A DNA stretch of 64,000 bases from Streptomyces hawaiiensis (GTDB taxonomy: Bacteria > Actinomycetota > Actinomycetes > Streptomycetales > Streptomycetaceae): assembly GCF_004803895.1 (NCBI RefSeq), contig NZ_CP021978.1, forward strand, positions 744,001 to 808,000, written 5' to 3'. Every line of letters begins with the position of its first letter. Position 1 is the first letter of the stretch. The notes below the pieces were generated by a model. It had not been told where the DNA came from, did no database searches, and saw nothing but the letters and a program-made list of their open reading frames with translations. A program made the position numbers and the translations under genes. This document shows, piece after piece, positions 25,948-34,532 of the stretch.

Positions 25948-28325
25948 GGCATCTCCTGCGCGTGCCCCCGCCCGCCGCTCCCCCGCTGACCGGCCACCTG
26001 CCCTTCACGGACGTGCCCGGCGTGCCCGACCCGATCGAGGCCACCAGCCGCTGGCTCACCCGGGGCGGACGCCCCTGGTTCCCGGTCTCCGGCGAGTTCC
26101 ACTACTCCCGCTACCCGAACGGGCAGTGGGAGGAGGAACTGCTGAAGATGAAGGCGGGCGGGGTGACCGCCGTCGCCTCCTACGTCATCTGGATCCACCA
26201 CGAGGAGGTCGAGGGCCGGGTCCGCTTCGACGGCGACCGCGACCTCAGGCGCTTCGCCGAGCTGTGCGCCCGCCACGGCCTGGACTTCATCCCCCGGATC
26301 GGCCCCTGGTCGCACGCGGAGGTGCGCAACGGCGGCCTGCCCGACTGGCTCCTGGCCCGGACCCGTGCCCCGCGCACCGACGACCCGGCCTATCTGGAGC
26401 CCGTCCGCGTCTGGTTCACGGAGATCGCGGAGCGACTGAGGGGCCTGGAACGGGCGAACGGCGGCCCGATCGTCGCGATCCAGATCGAGAACGAGCTCTA
26501 CGACCAGCCCGGCCATCTGCGCACGCTGAAGCGCCTGGCCCAGGAGGCCGGGCTGAGCGCGCCGCTGTGGACGTCGACCGCCTGGGGCGGGGTCCGGCTG
26601 CCGGGCGAGGACCTGCTTCCGCTGTACGGCGGCTATCCCGAGGCGTTCTGGACGCAGGCCGACGGCGGCTGGCCCGACAGCTGCCGCAAGCACTTCTTCT
26701 TCACCCACGAACGCGACGACGAGGGCATCGGCGCCGATCTACGGCCCACGCGGGTGTCCGCCGCCGCCCCTTCGGCGGATCGGTTCCCCTGGGCCACCTG
26801 CGAGTTGGGCGGCGGCATGGCGGTCGCCTACCACCGGCGGCCGAGGGTGGAGGCCGCCGATGTCGGTGCCCTCGGGCTCACCAAGATCGGCTGCGGGTCG
26901 GTGTGGCAGGGCTACTACATGTTCCACGGCGGCACGAACCCGCCCGGCGAGCTGACCTCCCTGCAGGAGTCGCACGCCACCGGCTATCCCAACGACCTGC
27001 CCGTGCTGACCTACGACTTCCAGGCCCCGCTCGGCGAGTACGGGCAGGTGCGGCCCTCGTACCACGAACTGCGCCTCCAGCACCTGCTGCTGGCCGAGAC
27101 GGGGCACCGGATCGCGCCCATGCGGTCCGTGCTGCCCGAGCGGTCGCCGACCGGGCAGCAGGACCGGGACACCCTGCGCTGGGCCGTGCGGACCGACGGC
27201 GCCGCGGGCTTCCTGTTCGTGACCAACCACCAGCCGCACGAGCCGCTGCCGGACCACCCGGACACGGCCTTCACGATCGACTTTCCGCTCGCGCCCCCGC
27301 TGACGCTGCCGAGCACTCCCGTCACCGTCCCCTCCGGCGCGTACTTCTGCTGGCCGCTCCGGCTGGACGTGGCCGGGCTGCGGCTGGAGTGGGCCACGGC
27401 GCAGCCCGTGTGCACCGTCGAGGCGGACGGTCGTACGGTCCTGGTGCTGGCCGCGACCGACGGCATCGCGCCCGAACTCGCCCTGGACGCGGACACCGTG
27501 GCGTCCGTCGGCGCGCCGTCCGGGGAGATCACTCCGGTCGCCGGCCGGGTCCTGGTCAGCGGGGTGCGGCCCGGCACCGACGCCCTGGTCGAGGTGGAGG
27601 CGGCCGACGGTTCGCGCGTCGGCCTGCTGGTCCTGGACGCCGCCACGGCCCGTACGGTCTACCGGGGCCGTGCCTGGGGTGGTGAGCGGCTGGTGCTGTG
27701 CGGGGACGGTGTCGTCTTCGACGAGCACCGAGGCGAGGTGCGGCTGCACAGTCCCGCGGCGGAGCCGTCGTTCGCGGTGCTGCCCGCACCGGATGCGGCT
27801 CTGGAGGTGAGGGGGGCCCACGTTCGGGAGGCGGCTGACGGCGTCTTCACGCGCTGCACGATCGAAACCGGTCCCCTCGCGGACACCGCCGTGACCATCA
27901 CCTGCGTCAGGCCCGGCGGCCCGGCCCCCGCGCCGGTGACCGGCGTGCAGGGCCGGGCGAGTGTGCCGGCCGACGAGGACGTGGACGCGGCGGCCGCCGA
28001 GTACCGGGTCGACGTACCGGAGGACCTGCTTGGGAACCCCTCGGGTGTGCTGCTGCGGCTGCGCTGGACGGGGGACCTGGCGCGGGCCTATGTGGGTGAT
28101 GTGCTGGTCGCCGACCAGTTCTACTCGGGACGCGTCTGGGACATCGGGCTGGACCGGCTGCCGGTCGAGGCGCTGCTCACGGAGGGACTGCGGCTGAAGG
28201 TGCTGCCGCTGGCCCCGGACGCGCCCGTGCACGTGCCGGGGCGGCTGGGCGACGCCTGGCGGGAGGCGCGCGTACTGGACGCCGAATGGGTGGTCACGCG
28301 CCGCTGGACGGTCCGGACCGGCTGA
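25944..28325 (+). CDS. GH35-like beta-galactosidase, larger paralogue
   Basis: A second GH35-type enzyme (793 aa) that is longer and divergent. Family marks are GEFHYSRYP (near residue 50), VIWIHHEEVEG, the acid/base Glu184 in IQIENELY, the probable nucleophile Glu287 in CELGGGMAVAYHRRP, and MFHGGTNPPGELT. The C-terminal third holds beta-sandwich domains. It is GTGA-coupled to the other GH35 gene. Having two different GH35 enzymes in one operon suggests division of labour on linkage or chain length; the exact glycoside is unknown. No secretion signal. Confidence 0.85.
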   Translation: MRHLLRVPPPAAPPLTGHLPFTDVPGVPDPIEATSRWLTRGGRPWFPVSGEFHYSRYPNGQWEEELLKMKAGGVTAVASYVIWIHHEEVEGRVRFDGDRDLRRFAELCARHGLDFIPRIGPWSHAEVRNGGLPDWLLARTRAPRTDDPAYLEPVRVWFTEIAERLRGLERANGGPIVAIQIENELYDQPGHLRTLKRLAQEAGLSAPLWTSTAWGGVRLPGEDLLPLYGGYPEAFWTQADGGWPDSCRKHFFFTHERDDEGIGADLRPTRVSAAAPSADRFPWATCELGGGMAVAYHRRPRVEAADVGALGLTKIGCGSVWQGYYMFHGGTNPPGELTSLQESHATGYPNDLPVLTYDFQAPLGEYGQVRPSYHELRLQHLLLAETGHRIAPMRSVLPERSPTGQQDRDTLRWAVRTDGAAGFLFVTNHQPHEPLPDHPDTAFTIDFPLAPPLTLPSTPVTVPSGAYFCWPLRLDVAGLRLEWATAQPVCTVEADGRTVLVLAATDGIAPELALDADTVASVGAPSGEITPVAGRVLVSGVRPGTDALVEVEAADGSRVGLLVLDAATARTVYRGRAWGGERLVLCGDGVVFDEHRGEVRLHSPAAEPSFAVLPAPDAALEVRGAHVREAADGVFTRCTIETGPLADTAVTITCVRPGGPAPAPVTGVQGRASVPADEDVDAAAAEYRVDVPEDLLGNPSGVLLRLRWTGDLARAYVGDVLVADQFYSGRVWDIGLDRLPVEALLTEGLRLKVLPLAPDAPVHVPGRLGDAWREARVLDAEWVVTRRWTVRTG

Positions 28326-28339
28326 GGACCTTCCGGGCA

Positions 28340-28372
28340 CCGCCCGGCCTATGCTGTGCTCCTGCCGGGCGG
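28340..28372 (+). other. Hairpin before the second LacI gene
   Basis: CCGCCCGGC (28340-28348) and GCCGGGCGG (28364-28372) form a perfect 9-bp stem with a 15-base loop in the 86-base gap between the GH35-like gene and lacI. TATGCT in the loop resembles a -10 element, so this may be both an attenuator and an internal promoter. Confidence 0.5.
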
Positions 28373-28411
28373 GTTCAGGACCGCCGTACCGACATCGAGG
28401 AATCACCCGCC

Positions 28412-29482
28412 ATGACACCGAGCGCCACCGACGGCCCTGTGCCCAAGGGCCGCAGCAGGCGCAACTTCGCGGGGGCGCGGCCGGTGATGGCCGACGTGGC
28501 CCGGATGGCCGGGGTCTCCAAGCAGACCGTCTCGCGGGTGCTGAACGACCATCCGGCCGTGCGCCCCGAGACACGCGAGGCGGTCCTGGAGGCCATGCGC
28601 ACGCTCGGCTACCGGCCCAGCCGCAGTGCGCGCTCCCTGGCCAGTGGCAGGACCCGGATGCTCGGGGTGATCTCCTTCGACGCCGCCCGGTACGGGCCCG
28701 CCTCGATCCTGACCGCGATCAACACGGCGGCCCAGGAGGCCGGTTACCTCGTCAGCTCCATCGCCCTCGACACGGCCGACCACGACACCGTCGTCGAGGC
28801 CGTGAACCGGTTGTCTGCCGAGGGCGCGGACGGCGTGATCGCCATCGCGCCGCAGCTGTGGGTGGGCCGGGCCCTGGCGGAGGCGACCGACCTGGGCACT
28901 CCCCTGGTGGTGCTGGAGAACGCGCTCGACGACGGCACGGCCCTGGTCACCGGCGATTCCCGTACCGGCGCCCGCAAGGCCACCGAGTACCTCCTCGGCC
29001 TCGGGCACGCCACCGTGTGGCACCTCGCGGGCCCGGCCGGCTGGACCTCCGCCGACCACCGGCTGACGAGCTGGCAGGCGACGCTCCGGGCCGCCGGTGC
29101 CGCCGTCCCGGCCCCTCTCGTCGGGGACTGGAGCGCCGGCTCCGGCTACGACCTGGGCCGTCGGCTGGCCCGGCGCCCCGACGTGACGGCCGTGTTCGCC
29201 AGCAACGACCAGATGGCGCTCGGCCTGCTGCACGCCCTGCACGAGGCCGGGCGGTCCGTCCCCGGGGAGGTCAGCGTCGTCGGCTACGACGACGTTCCCG
29301 AGGCCGCGCACTTCCTGCCGCCGCTGACCACCGTCCGCACCGACTTCGCGGAGATCGGCACCCGTTCGCTGCGGCTCCTCCTCGACCGGATCGACGGCCC
29401 GGGCGGACGGCCCGGCGTCGACACCCTCGTGCCCGTGGACCTGGTGGTGCGGGCCAGCAGCGGTCCCCCGCCGGTGCGCTGA
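28412..29482 (+). CDS. LacI-family transcriptional regulator
   Basis: LacI/GalR repressor (356 aa). After a 20-residue basic lead, the DNA-binding part reads MADVARMAGVSKQTVSRVLNDHP, then the sugar-binding domain (GVISFDAARYGPASIL, FASNDQMALGLLHAL, GYDDVPEAAHFLPPLTTV). Last gene of the MFS-GH35-GH35 operon, so it most likely binds ATGTTACCGGTAACAT at 22855. GAGG lies ahead of the ATG. It converges with the metal ATPase gene with only 10 bases between. Confidence 0.9.
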   Translation: MTPSATDGPVPKGRSRRNFAGARPVMADVARMAGVSKQTVSRVLNDHPAVRPETREAVLEAMRTLGYRPSRSARSLASGRTRMLGVISFDAARYGPASILTAINTAAQEAGYLVSSIALDTADHDTVVEAVNRLSAEGADGVIAIAPQLWVGRALAEATDLGTPLVVLENALDDGTALVTGDSRTGARKATEYLLGLGHATVWHLAGPAGWTSADHRLTSWQATLRAAGAAVPAPLVGDWSAGSGYDLGRRLARRPDVTAVFASNDQMALGLLHALHEAGRSVPGEVSVVGYDDVPEAAHFLPPLTTVRTDFAEIGTRSLRLLLDRIDGPGGRPGVDTLVPVDLVVRASSGPPPVR

Positions 29483-29497
29483 CGGTCGCCGGTCAGC
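29478..29497. terminator. Weak inverted repeat spanning both stop codons
   Basis: GCTGAC (29478-29483) and GTCAGC (29492-29497) are perfect arms with an 8-base spacer, covering the stops of the convergent lacI and ATPase genes. Confidence 0.3.
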
Positions 29498-31460
29498 CGT
29501 TTCCGTGGGCGGCGGCCCGCTGCCAGGCGCCCTCCCGCAGCAGCCGCAGCCCGTTCAGGCCGACCAGGACCGTGGAGCCCTCGTGGCCCGCGACGCCCAG
29601 CGGCAGCGGCAGGTCACCGGCGAGGTCCCAGGCGACGAGGCCTGCGATGAACACCCCGGCGATCACGAGGTTCTGCACGACCAGCCTGCGGGCGCGGCGG
29701 GACAGGACGACGGTGGCGGGGACCGCGGCGAGTTCGTCGCGCACGATGACGGCGTCCGCGGTCTCCAGGGCGAGGTCGGAGCCGGCCCGGCCCATGGCGA
29801 TGCCGGTGTGCGCGGCGGCCAGGGCGGGTGCGTCGTTGACACCGTCCCCGACGACCAGCACCTTGCGGCCCGCGCTCTCCATCTCCCGGACCGCGGCCAG
29901 CTTGTCCTGCGGCAGCAGCCCGGCCCGCACGTCGTCGATGCCGGCCTCGGCGCCGAGGTGCGCGGCGGCCCGGGGGTTGTCGCCGGTGAGGAGCACCGGG
30001 GCGGTGCCGGTGAGCCTGGCGAGGGAGGCGACCGTGGCGGCGGCGTCCGGGCGCAGCCGGTCGGCGATGCCGAGCAGTCCGGCGGGGGTGCCGTCGACGA
30101 CGACCAGGACGGCGGTACGGCCGGACTCCTCCAGTTCCGCGGCGGTGCCGAGGGTGTCGTCCAGCAGCCGGGCCGGTGCGCCCACCGCGACCGTGCGGCC
30201 GCCGACGACGGCGGTGACGCCCACACCGGGTGCGGAGGTGAAGTCCTCCGCGTCGGGCAGGTCGAGGCCGCGCTCGCGGGCAGCGTCCACCACCGCCCGG
30301 GCCAGCGGGTGCTCGCTGGGCCGCTCGGCCGCGGCCGCCAGCATCAGCAACTCCCCTTCGTGCAGGGCCGATCCGGGCAACGGCCGGACGTCGGTGACCC
30401 GCGGGCTGCCCTCCGTGAGTGTGCCGGTCTTGTCCAGGGCGACCGCGTCCACCTGGCCGAGCCGCTCCATCACCACGGCCGACTTCACGAGAACGCCGTG
30501 CCGTCCGGCGTTGGCGATGGCCGACAGCAGGGGCGGCATGGTGGCCAGCACGACCGCGCAGGGCGAGGCGACGATCATGAACGTCATGGCGCGCAGCAGC
30601 GCGTCGGTGAGCTGCGCTCCGAAGGCGAGCGGCACCAGGAAGACGGCCAGGGTGGCGGCCACCATGCCCAGTGAGTAGCGCTGTTCGACCTTCTCGATGA
30701 ACAGCTGCGTGGGCGCCTTGGTCTCGGACGCCTCCTGCACCATGCGGACGATCCGGGCGATCACCGATTCGGAGGCGTCGCGCTCCACCCGGATCCGCAG
30801 CGCGCCGGTGCCGTTGAGGGTGCCCGCGAAGACCTCGTCGCCCGGCTCCTTCGCCGCGGGGAGGGGCTCGCCGGTGATGGTCGCCTGGTCCACGTCGCTC
30901 GCCCCGTCCAGCACGCGGCCGTCGGCGCCGACGCGCTCACCGGGGCGGACGAGGACGGTGTCGCCGACCGCCAGCTCCTCGACGGGGACGGTCTGTTCAC
31001 CGCCGTCGGGGCCCAGCCGGGTGGCCGTGGCGGGGGCCAGGTCGAGCAGGCCGCGCACGGAGTCGGCGGTGCGGGCCGTGGCCAGGGCCTCCAGCGCGCC
31101 GGAGGTGGCGAAGATGACGATGAGCAGGGCGCCGTCCATGACCTGCCCGATCGCTGCCGCGCCCAGGGCGGCCACGACCATCAGCAGGTCGACATCGAGG
31201 GTGCGCTCCTTCAGCGCCTTGAGCCCCTCCCACCCCGGCTCCCAGCCGCCCGTGGCGTACGACAGGGCGTACAGCGGTCCCCAGGTCCAGGCCGGGGCGC
31301 CGGTCAGCTGCAAGGGCAGCGCGAGCAGGAAGAGGGCGGTGGCCGCGGCGGCCCAGCGTGCCTCGGGGAGCGCGAGGACGCGGGTACGCCGCCGGGCCAC
31401 CGCCCCGGTGCGAGCGGGCTTCGGCCGTTCGACCGGCTGAGGCGCGAGCGTGGAGGTCAT
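29493..31460 (-). CDS. P1B-4-type metal-exporting ATPase
   Basis: Heavy-metal P-type ATPase (655 aa) of the cytoplasmic membrane. There is no N-terminal metal-binding domain. Transport helix motif SPC is at 299-301 (not CPC), and the last helices contain HEGS near 626; this combination marks the P1B-4 subgroup (CtpD/CoaT), linked to Co, Ni, Fe or Zn export. Catalytic motifs are all intact: TGEP (196-199), DKTGT (343-347), SEHPLARAVV and GDGVNDAPAL. AGAAGGA precedes the ATG. It is monocistronic, with an ArsR/SmtB-type operator in its promoter. The metal cannot be fixed from sequence. Confidence 0.9.
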   Translation of the reverse strand: MTSTLAPQPVERPKPARTGAVARRRTRVLALPEARWAAAATALFLLALPLQLTGAPAWTWGPLYALSYATGGWEPGWEGLKALKERTLDVDLLMVVAALGAAAIGQVMDGALLIVIFATSGALEALATARTADSVRGLLDLAPATATRLGPDGGEQTVPVEELAVGDTVLVRPGERVGADGRVLDGASDVDQATITGEPLPAAKEPGDEVFAGTLNGTGALRIRVERDASESVIARIVRMVQEASETKAPTQLFIEKVEQRYSLGMVAATLAVFLVPLAFGAQLTDALLRAMTFMIVASPCAVVLATMPPLLSAIANAGRHGVLVKSAVVMERLGQVDAVALDKTGTLTEGSPRVTDVRPLPGSALHEGELLMLAAAAERPSEHPLARAVVDAARERGLDLPDAEDFTSAPGVGVTAVVGGRTVAVGAPARLLDDTLGTAAELEESGRTAVLVVVDGTPAGLLGIADRLRPDAAATVASLARLTGTAPVLLTGDNPRAAAHLGAEAGIDDVRAGLLPQDKLAAVREMESAGRKVLVVGDGVNDAPALAAAHTGIAMGRAGSDLALETADAVIVRDELAAVPATVVLSRRARRLVVQNLVIAGVFIAGLVAWDLAGDLPLPLGVAGHEGSTVLVGLNGLRLLREGAWQRAAAHGNG

Positions 31461-31508
31461 CAGGGGGTCCTTCTGGCGGGGGCGCGTGACCACCCACCAT
31501 ACAGGAAC

Positions 31509-31528
31509 ACATGAAGACTGATTCATGT
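31509..31528 (-). promoter_or_regulatory. ArsR/SmtB-type operator of the metal ATPase
   Basis: ACATGAA (31509-31515), six bases, TTCATGT (31522-31528): a perfect 7-6-7 inverted repeat matching the known ArsR/SmtB operator form with TGAA and TTCA arms six apart. On the minus strand a -10-like TATGGT follows (about 31495). No metal-sensing regulator gene lies nearby; the ArsR-type gene at 13178 is 18 kb away and lacks metal ligands. Confidence 0.7.
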
Positions 31529-31556
31529 CTTCATTCCCCGTCCGGGGTGCCGAGCG

Positions 31557-32840
31557 TCAGCGCAGCTTGTCCTTCGCCTTGTAGTAGGCGCCGCCGAACG
31601 GCAGGAACCATGCGGTGCCGTTGTAGAAGGGGACCGGAACCTTGGGGAAGCCGAGGCCGCGAAGGGGGTTGGCCTCCGGCTTGCCGTCCATCATCTCGGC
31701 GACCGCCCGGCCCATGTAGGTGGCCATCTGGACACCATGGCCGCAGTAGCCCATGGAGTAGTACAGGCCGTCCGCCTCGCCGGCGTGCGGGAGGCGGTCC
31801 CAGGAGAAGCCGACCATGCCGCCCCACACGTAGTCGATCCGCACCCCGGCGAGCTGCGGGAAGATCTCCGTCATCTCCGCCTTCAGGATGTCGCCGCTCT
31901 TGACGTCGGAGGCCGGGTCGGAGGGGGCGAAGCGGGCCCGGCCGCCGAAGGCGAGGCGGTTGTCGGGCGTGAGGCGGATGTAGTGGCCGATGTTCTTGGA
32001 GTCGACCACCAGGCGGCCGTTCGGGATCAGCGACTTGGCGCGCTCCTCGCCGAGCGGTTCGGTGACGATGATGAAGCTGCCGACGTTGATGAGCCGCTTG
32101 CGGAACCACGGCAGCGACTTGTCGGTGTAGGCGTCGGTCGCGGCCATCACCTGCTTGGCGCGGATGGTGCCGTTCAGGGTCTCGACCACGAAACCGCCGC
32201 CGGGCAGGCGGGTGAGGCCGGTGGCCGCGTTGCGCTCGTGGATCTCCGCGCCGGCGCGTTCGGCGGCCTCGGCGAGGCCGTGCACGTACTTGCCGACGTG
32301 CAGGGCGGCGCTCAGCGGGTCGAGCAGGGCGCCGTGGTAGTAGTCCGAGCCCAGCTCCGACTTCAGCTCGCTCCGGGTCAGGAGCTGGGTCTCGTGGTCG
32401 AAGTTCTCCGCGAGATCGCGCTGGGTGGCCCGCATCGACTCGAAGTGCTGCGGCTTGAAGGCCACTCCGAGTCGGCCGACGCGGTGGAAGTCGCAGTCGA
32501 TCTTCTCGGTGCGGGTGATCTCCTCGACGACGTCGACCGCTTCGCGGAAGGAGTCGTACAGCTCGCGGGCGCGTTCCTGGCCGTAGCGCTTGCGGGCCTC
32601 GCCGGGGCTGATGGTCAGGCCCTGGGTGCACATGCTGCCGTTGCGCCCGGAGGCGCCCGAGCCGACCTTGTCCTTCTCGACGAGGACGACCCGGGCCCCC
32701 TTGCGGGCGGCGTGGTAGGCGGTGGACAGGCCGGTGAGGCCGCCGCCGATGACCACCACGTCCGCCTCGTCGGGCAGGTCCTTCCCGGAGCGGTCGGGCA
32801 GGGCTGGAGCGGTGTCGAGCCAGTAGGGAATCTGCTTCAT
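31557..32840 (-). CDS. FAD-dependent amine oxidase (DadA/PuuB-like)
   Basis: FAD enzyme of the DAO family (427 aa). The dinucleotide fold starts ADVVVIGGGLTGLSTAYHAA near residue 27, followed by EKDKVGSGASGRNGS, which positions the flavin; the C-terminal half has YVWGGMVGFSWDRLPH and the closing GYCGHGVQMATYMG. The layout resembles gamma-glutamylputrescine oxidase and related amine oxidases, so oxidative deamination of an amine to an aldehyde is likely. It is the last gene of the twelve-gene catabolic cluster, 50 bases after the HAD gene. The ATG at 32840 is chosen; further upstream the frame runs into the HAD gene. Confidence 0.85.
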   Translation of the reverse strand: MKQIPYWLDTAPALPDRSGKDLPDEADVVVIGGGLTGLSTAYHAARKGARVVLVEKDKVGSGASGRNGSMCTQGLTISPGEARKRYGQERARELYDSFREAVDVVEEITRTEKIDCDFHRVGRLGVAFKPQHFESMRATQRDLAENFDHETQLLTRSELKSELGSDYYHGALLDPLSAALHVGKYVHGLAEAAERAGAEIHERNAATGLTRLPGGGFVVETLNGTIRAKQVMAATDAYTDKSLPWFRKRLINVGSFIIVTEPLGEERAKSLIPNGRLVVDSKNIGHYIRLTPDNRLAFGGRARFAPSDPASDVKSGDILKAEMTEIFPQLAGVRIDYVWGGMVGFSWDRLPHAGEADGLYYSMGYCGHGVQMATYMGRAVAEMMDGKPEANPLRGLGFPKVPVPFYNGTAWFLPFGGAYYKAKDKLR

Positions 32841-32890
32841 GGCGTGCGTCCTGTCGTGTTCTCTGTCCTGTGTGGCGTGTCGCCGTGCGG

Positions 32891-33556
32891 TCAGCAGCCG
32901 AGCAGCTTCGGCAGGCCGGTCAGGTCCGGCAGCTCGTCGTAGGGCTGGTAGTCGGCGCTGCCCGGGCGGCCGAAGCGGTTGATCCACACGCGGCGCTTCA
33001 GACCGAGGTCGCGGGTCGGGATGTGGTCGTACTCCCATCCCTGGGCGGTGTGGATGACCTGGGACGGCTCGACGCCCATGGTCTTGAAGGCGTGCTCGAA
33101 GGTCTGGCGGTCGGGCTTGTAGGCGCCCGCCTGCTGGGCGGTGATGACGTGGTCGAACTCCACGCCGATGTTCTCCACGTTCCGGGCGATCAGGTTGTCG
33201 TCCGTGTTGGAGATGATGGCGATCTCGTACTTCGTCTTCAGCTGCCGCAGGGCGTCCGGGACCTCCGGGAAGGGGCCGAAGGTGGGGACAGCCTCCACGA
33301 GGGCGTCGCCGTCGGACGCGCGGTACTCCAGGCCGTGCAGGCGCATGGCGTTGCGCAGGCTGGAGTGCAGGATCTCGTGGTAGGGGCGGTAGGCCTCCAG
33401 CACCGCCTGGAAGCGCATGACGCGGAAGTCGTCGAGGAACTCGTCGACATCCAGGTTGTCCAGGTCCAGCCGGTCCTCAAGGACCTTCAGGGTGGTGGGG
33501 CCGAGCTGGAAGTCGACCAGGGTGCCGTAGGCGTCGAAGGTGACGATCTCTCGCAT
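32891..33556 (-). CDS. HAD-superfamily hydrolase, haloacid dehalogenase type II-like
   Basis: Cytoplasmic HAD hydrolase (221 aa). The nucleophile is the Asp of FDAYGTLVD near the N-terminus; the Thr/Ser motif is IISNTDDNL, the Lys motif GAYKPDRQTF, and a late segment HTAQGWEYDHIPTRDLG precedes VWINR. The overall match is to the L-2-haloacid dehalogenase subfamily, but the SNAWD-type segment that carries active-site Asn and Asp in proven dehalogenases is replaced by AQGWEYD. I therefore would not call it a dehalogenase; hydrolysis of a C-halogen, phosphate or other bond in the cluster's pathway is open. Confidence 0.8.
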   Translation of the reverse strand: MREIVTFDAYGTLVDFQLGPTTLKVLEDRLDLDNLDVDEFLDDFRVMRFQAVLEAYRPYHEILHSSLRNAMRLHGLEYRASDGDALVEAVPTFGPFPEVPDALRQLKTKYEIAIISNTDDNLIARNVENIGVEFDHVITAQQAGAYKPDRQTFEHAFKTMGVEPSQVIHTAQGWEYDHIPTRDLGLKRRVWINRFGRPGSADYQPYDELPDLTGLPKLLGC

Positions 33557-33593
33557 GGTGTTCAGCCTCTTTTCAGGAATACGTGACAGAGGG

Positions 33594-34532
33594 TCAGACG
33601 ACCCGTTCACCTGGGGTGACGATCGCGTCGAGGGCGGCCAGGTCGGCCGCGTCGGGGAGCCAGTCGGCCGCCGCCGCGTTGGCGGTGACCTGGGCGGGGG
33701 TCATGGCGCCGCAGATGACCGAGCCGACCGCGGGCAGTGCGGCCAGTCCGCCTACGGCGACCTGGAGGAGGGTCAGACCGCGCTCGGCGCCGTACGCGGT
33801 GAGCGCCTCGACGCGGTCCAGGGCGGCGTCGGTGAGCCAGCCCTGCCGCCAGGACAGGCGGCTGCCGGGCGGGGGCTCCTCACCGCGCCGGTACTTACCG
33901 CTGAGCAGTCCGTTGGCCAGCGGGTAGTACGGCAGGAGGCCCAGGCCGTGCTGCAGGCAGGCCGGGATCAGGTCGTTCTCCACACTGCGGTCGAGCAGGT
34001 GGTAGCGGGCCTGGGTGGAGACGAAGGCGTCGGTGAGCTGCTCGGGCGGGAGACCGGAGCAACCGATGTAACGGATCTTGCCCTCGTCCACGAGTTCGCG
34101 CAGGGCGGCGACCGTCTCGTGGAGCGGGGTGACGCCGTCCGGCTCGTGGTACTGGTACAGGTCGATGTGATCGGTGCCGAGCCTGCGCAGGGAGGCCTCG
34201 ACGGCGTACCGGATGTAGGGGCGGGCGCCGCGCCGGCCGTACAGGTCGGCCTCGGGGCCCATCTCCATGCCGAACTTGGTGGCGAGGACGACGTCGTCCC
34301 GGCGGCCCTTGAGGGCGGCGCCGAGAAGGCGTTCGCCGTCGCCGCGGGAGCCGCCGCTCTCCCCGAACCCGCCGTACATGTCGGCGGTGTCGAACAGGGT
34401 GATCCCCGCGTCGAGGGCGGCGCGGACGACGGCCTTCGTGCCGTCCTCGTCGAGGCGGGAGCCGAAGTTGTTGCCGCCGACGCCGACCACGGAGACGGCC
34501 GGGCCGCGTTCGCCCAGCGTGCGGTACCTCAT
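33594..34532 (-). CDS. Aldo/keto reductase
   Basis: NADPH-dependent TIM-barrel oxidoreductase (312 aa). Catalytic residues are visible as Asp and Tyr in FDTADMYGGF, Lys in VVLATKFGM and His in YQYHEPDG. The nucleotide-binding end (GSVICGAMTPAQVTANAAA) is normal. It is ATGA-coupled to the aldehyde dehydrogenase before it, so it may handle the same or a neighbouring carbonyl intermediate, for example reducing surplus aldehyde. Substrate unknown. Confidence 0.9.
   Translation of the reverse strand: MRYRTLGERGPAVSVVGVGGNNFGSRLDEDGTKAVVRAALDAGITLFDTADMYGGFGESGGSRGDGERLLGAALKGRRDDVVLATKFGMEMGPEADLYGRRGARPYIRYAVEASLRRLGTDHIDLYQYHEPDGVTPLHETVAALRELVDEGKIRYIGCSGLPPEQLTDAFVSTQARYHLLDRSVENDLIPACLQHGLGLLPYYPLANGLLSGKYRRGEEPPPGSRLSWRQGWLTDAALDRVEALTAYGAERGLTLLQVAVGGLAALPAVGSVICGAMTPAQVTANAAAADWLPDAADLAALDAIVTPGERVV

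Noticed and set aside
29478-29497. Efficient bidirectional terminator between lacI and the ATPase
   Set aside because: Only six-base arms, created mainly by two facing stop codons; kept as a weak feature only.
31536-31547. Terminator CCCCG-TC-CGGGG between the amine cluster and the metal ATPase
   Set aside because: Stem of five with a two-base loop is too small to call.
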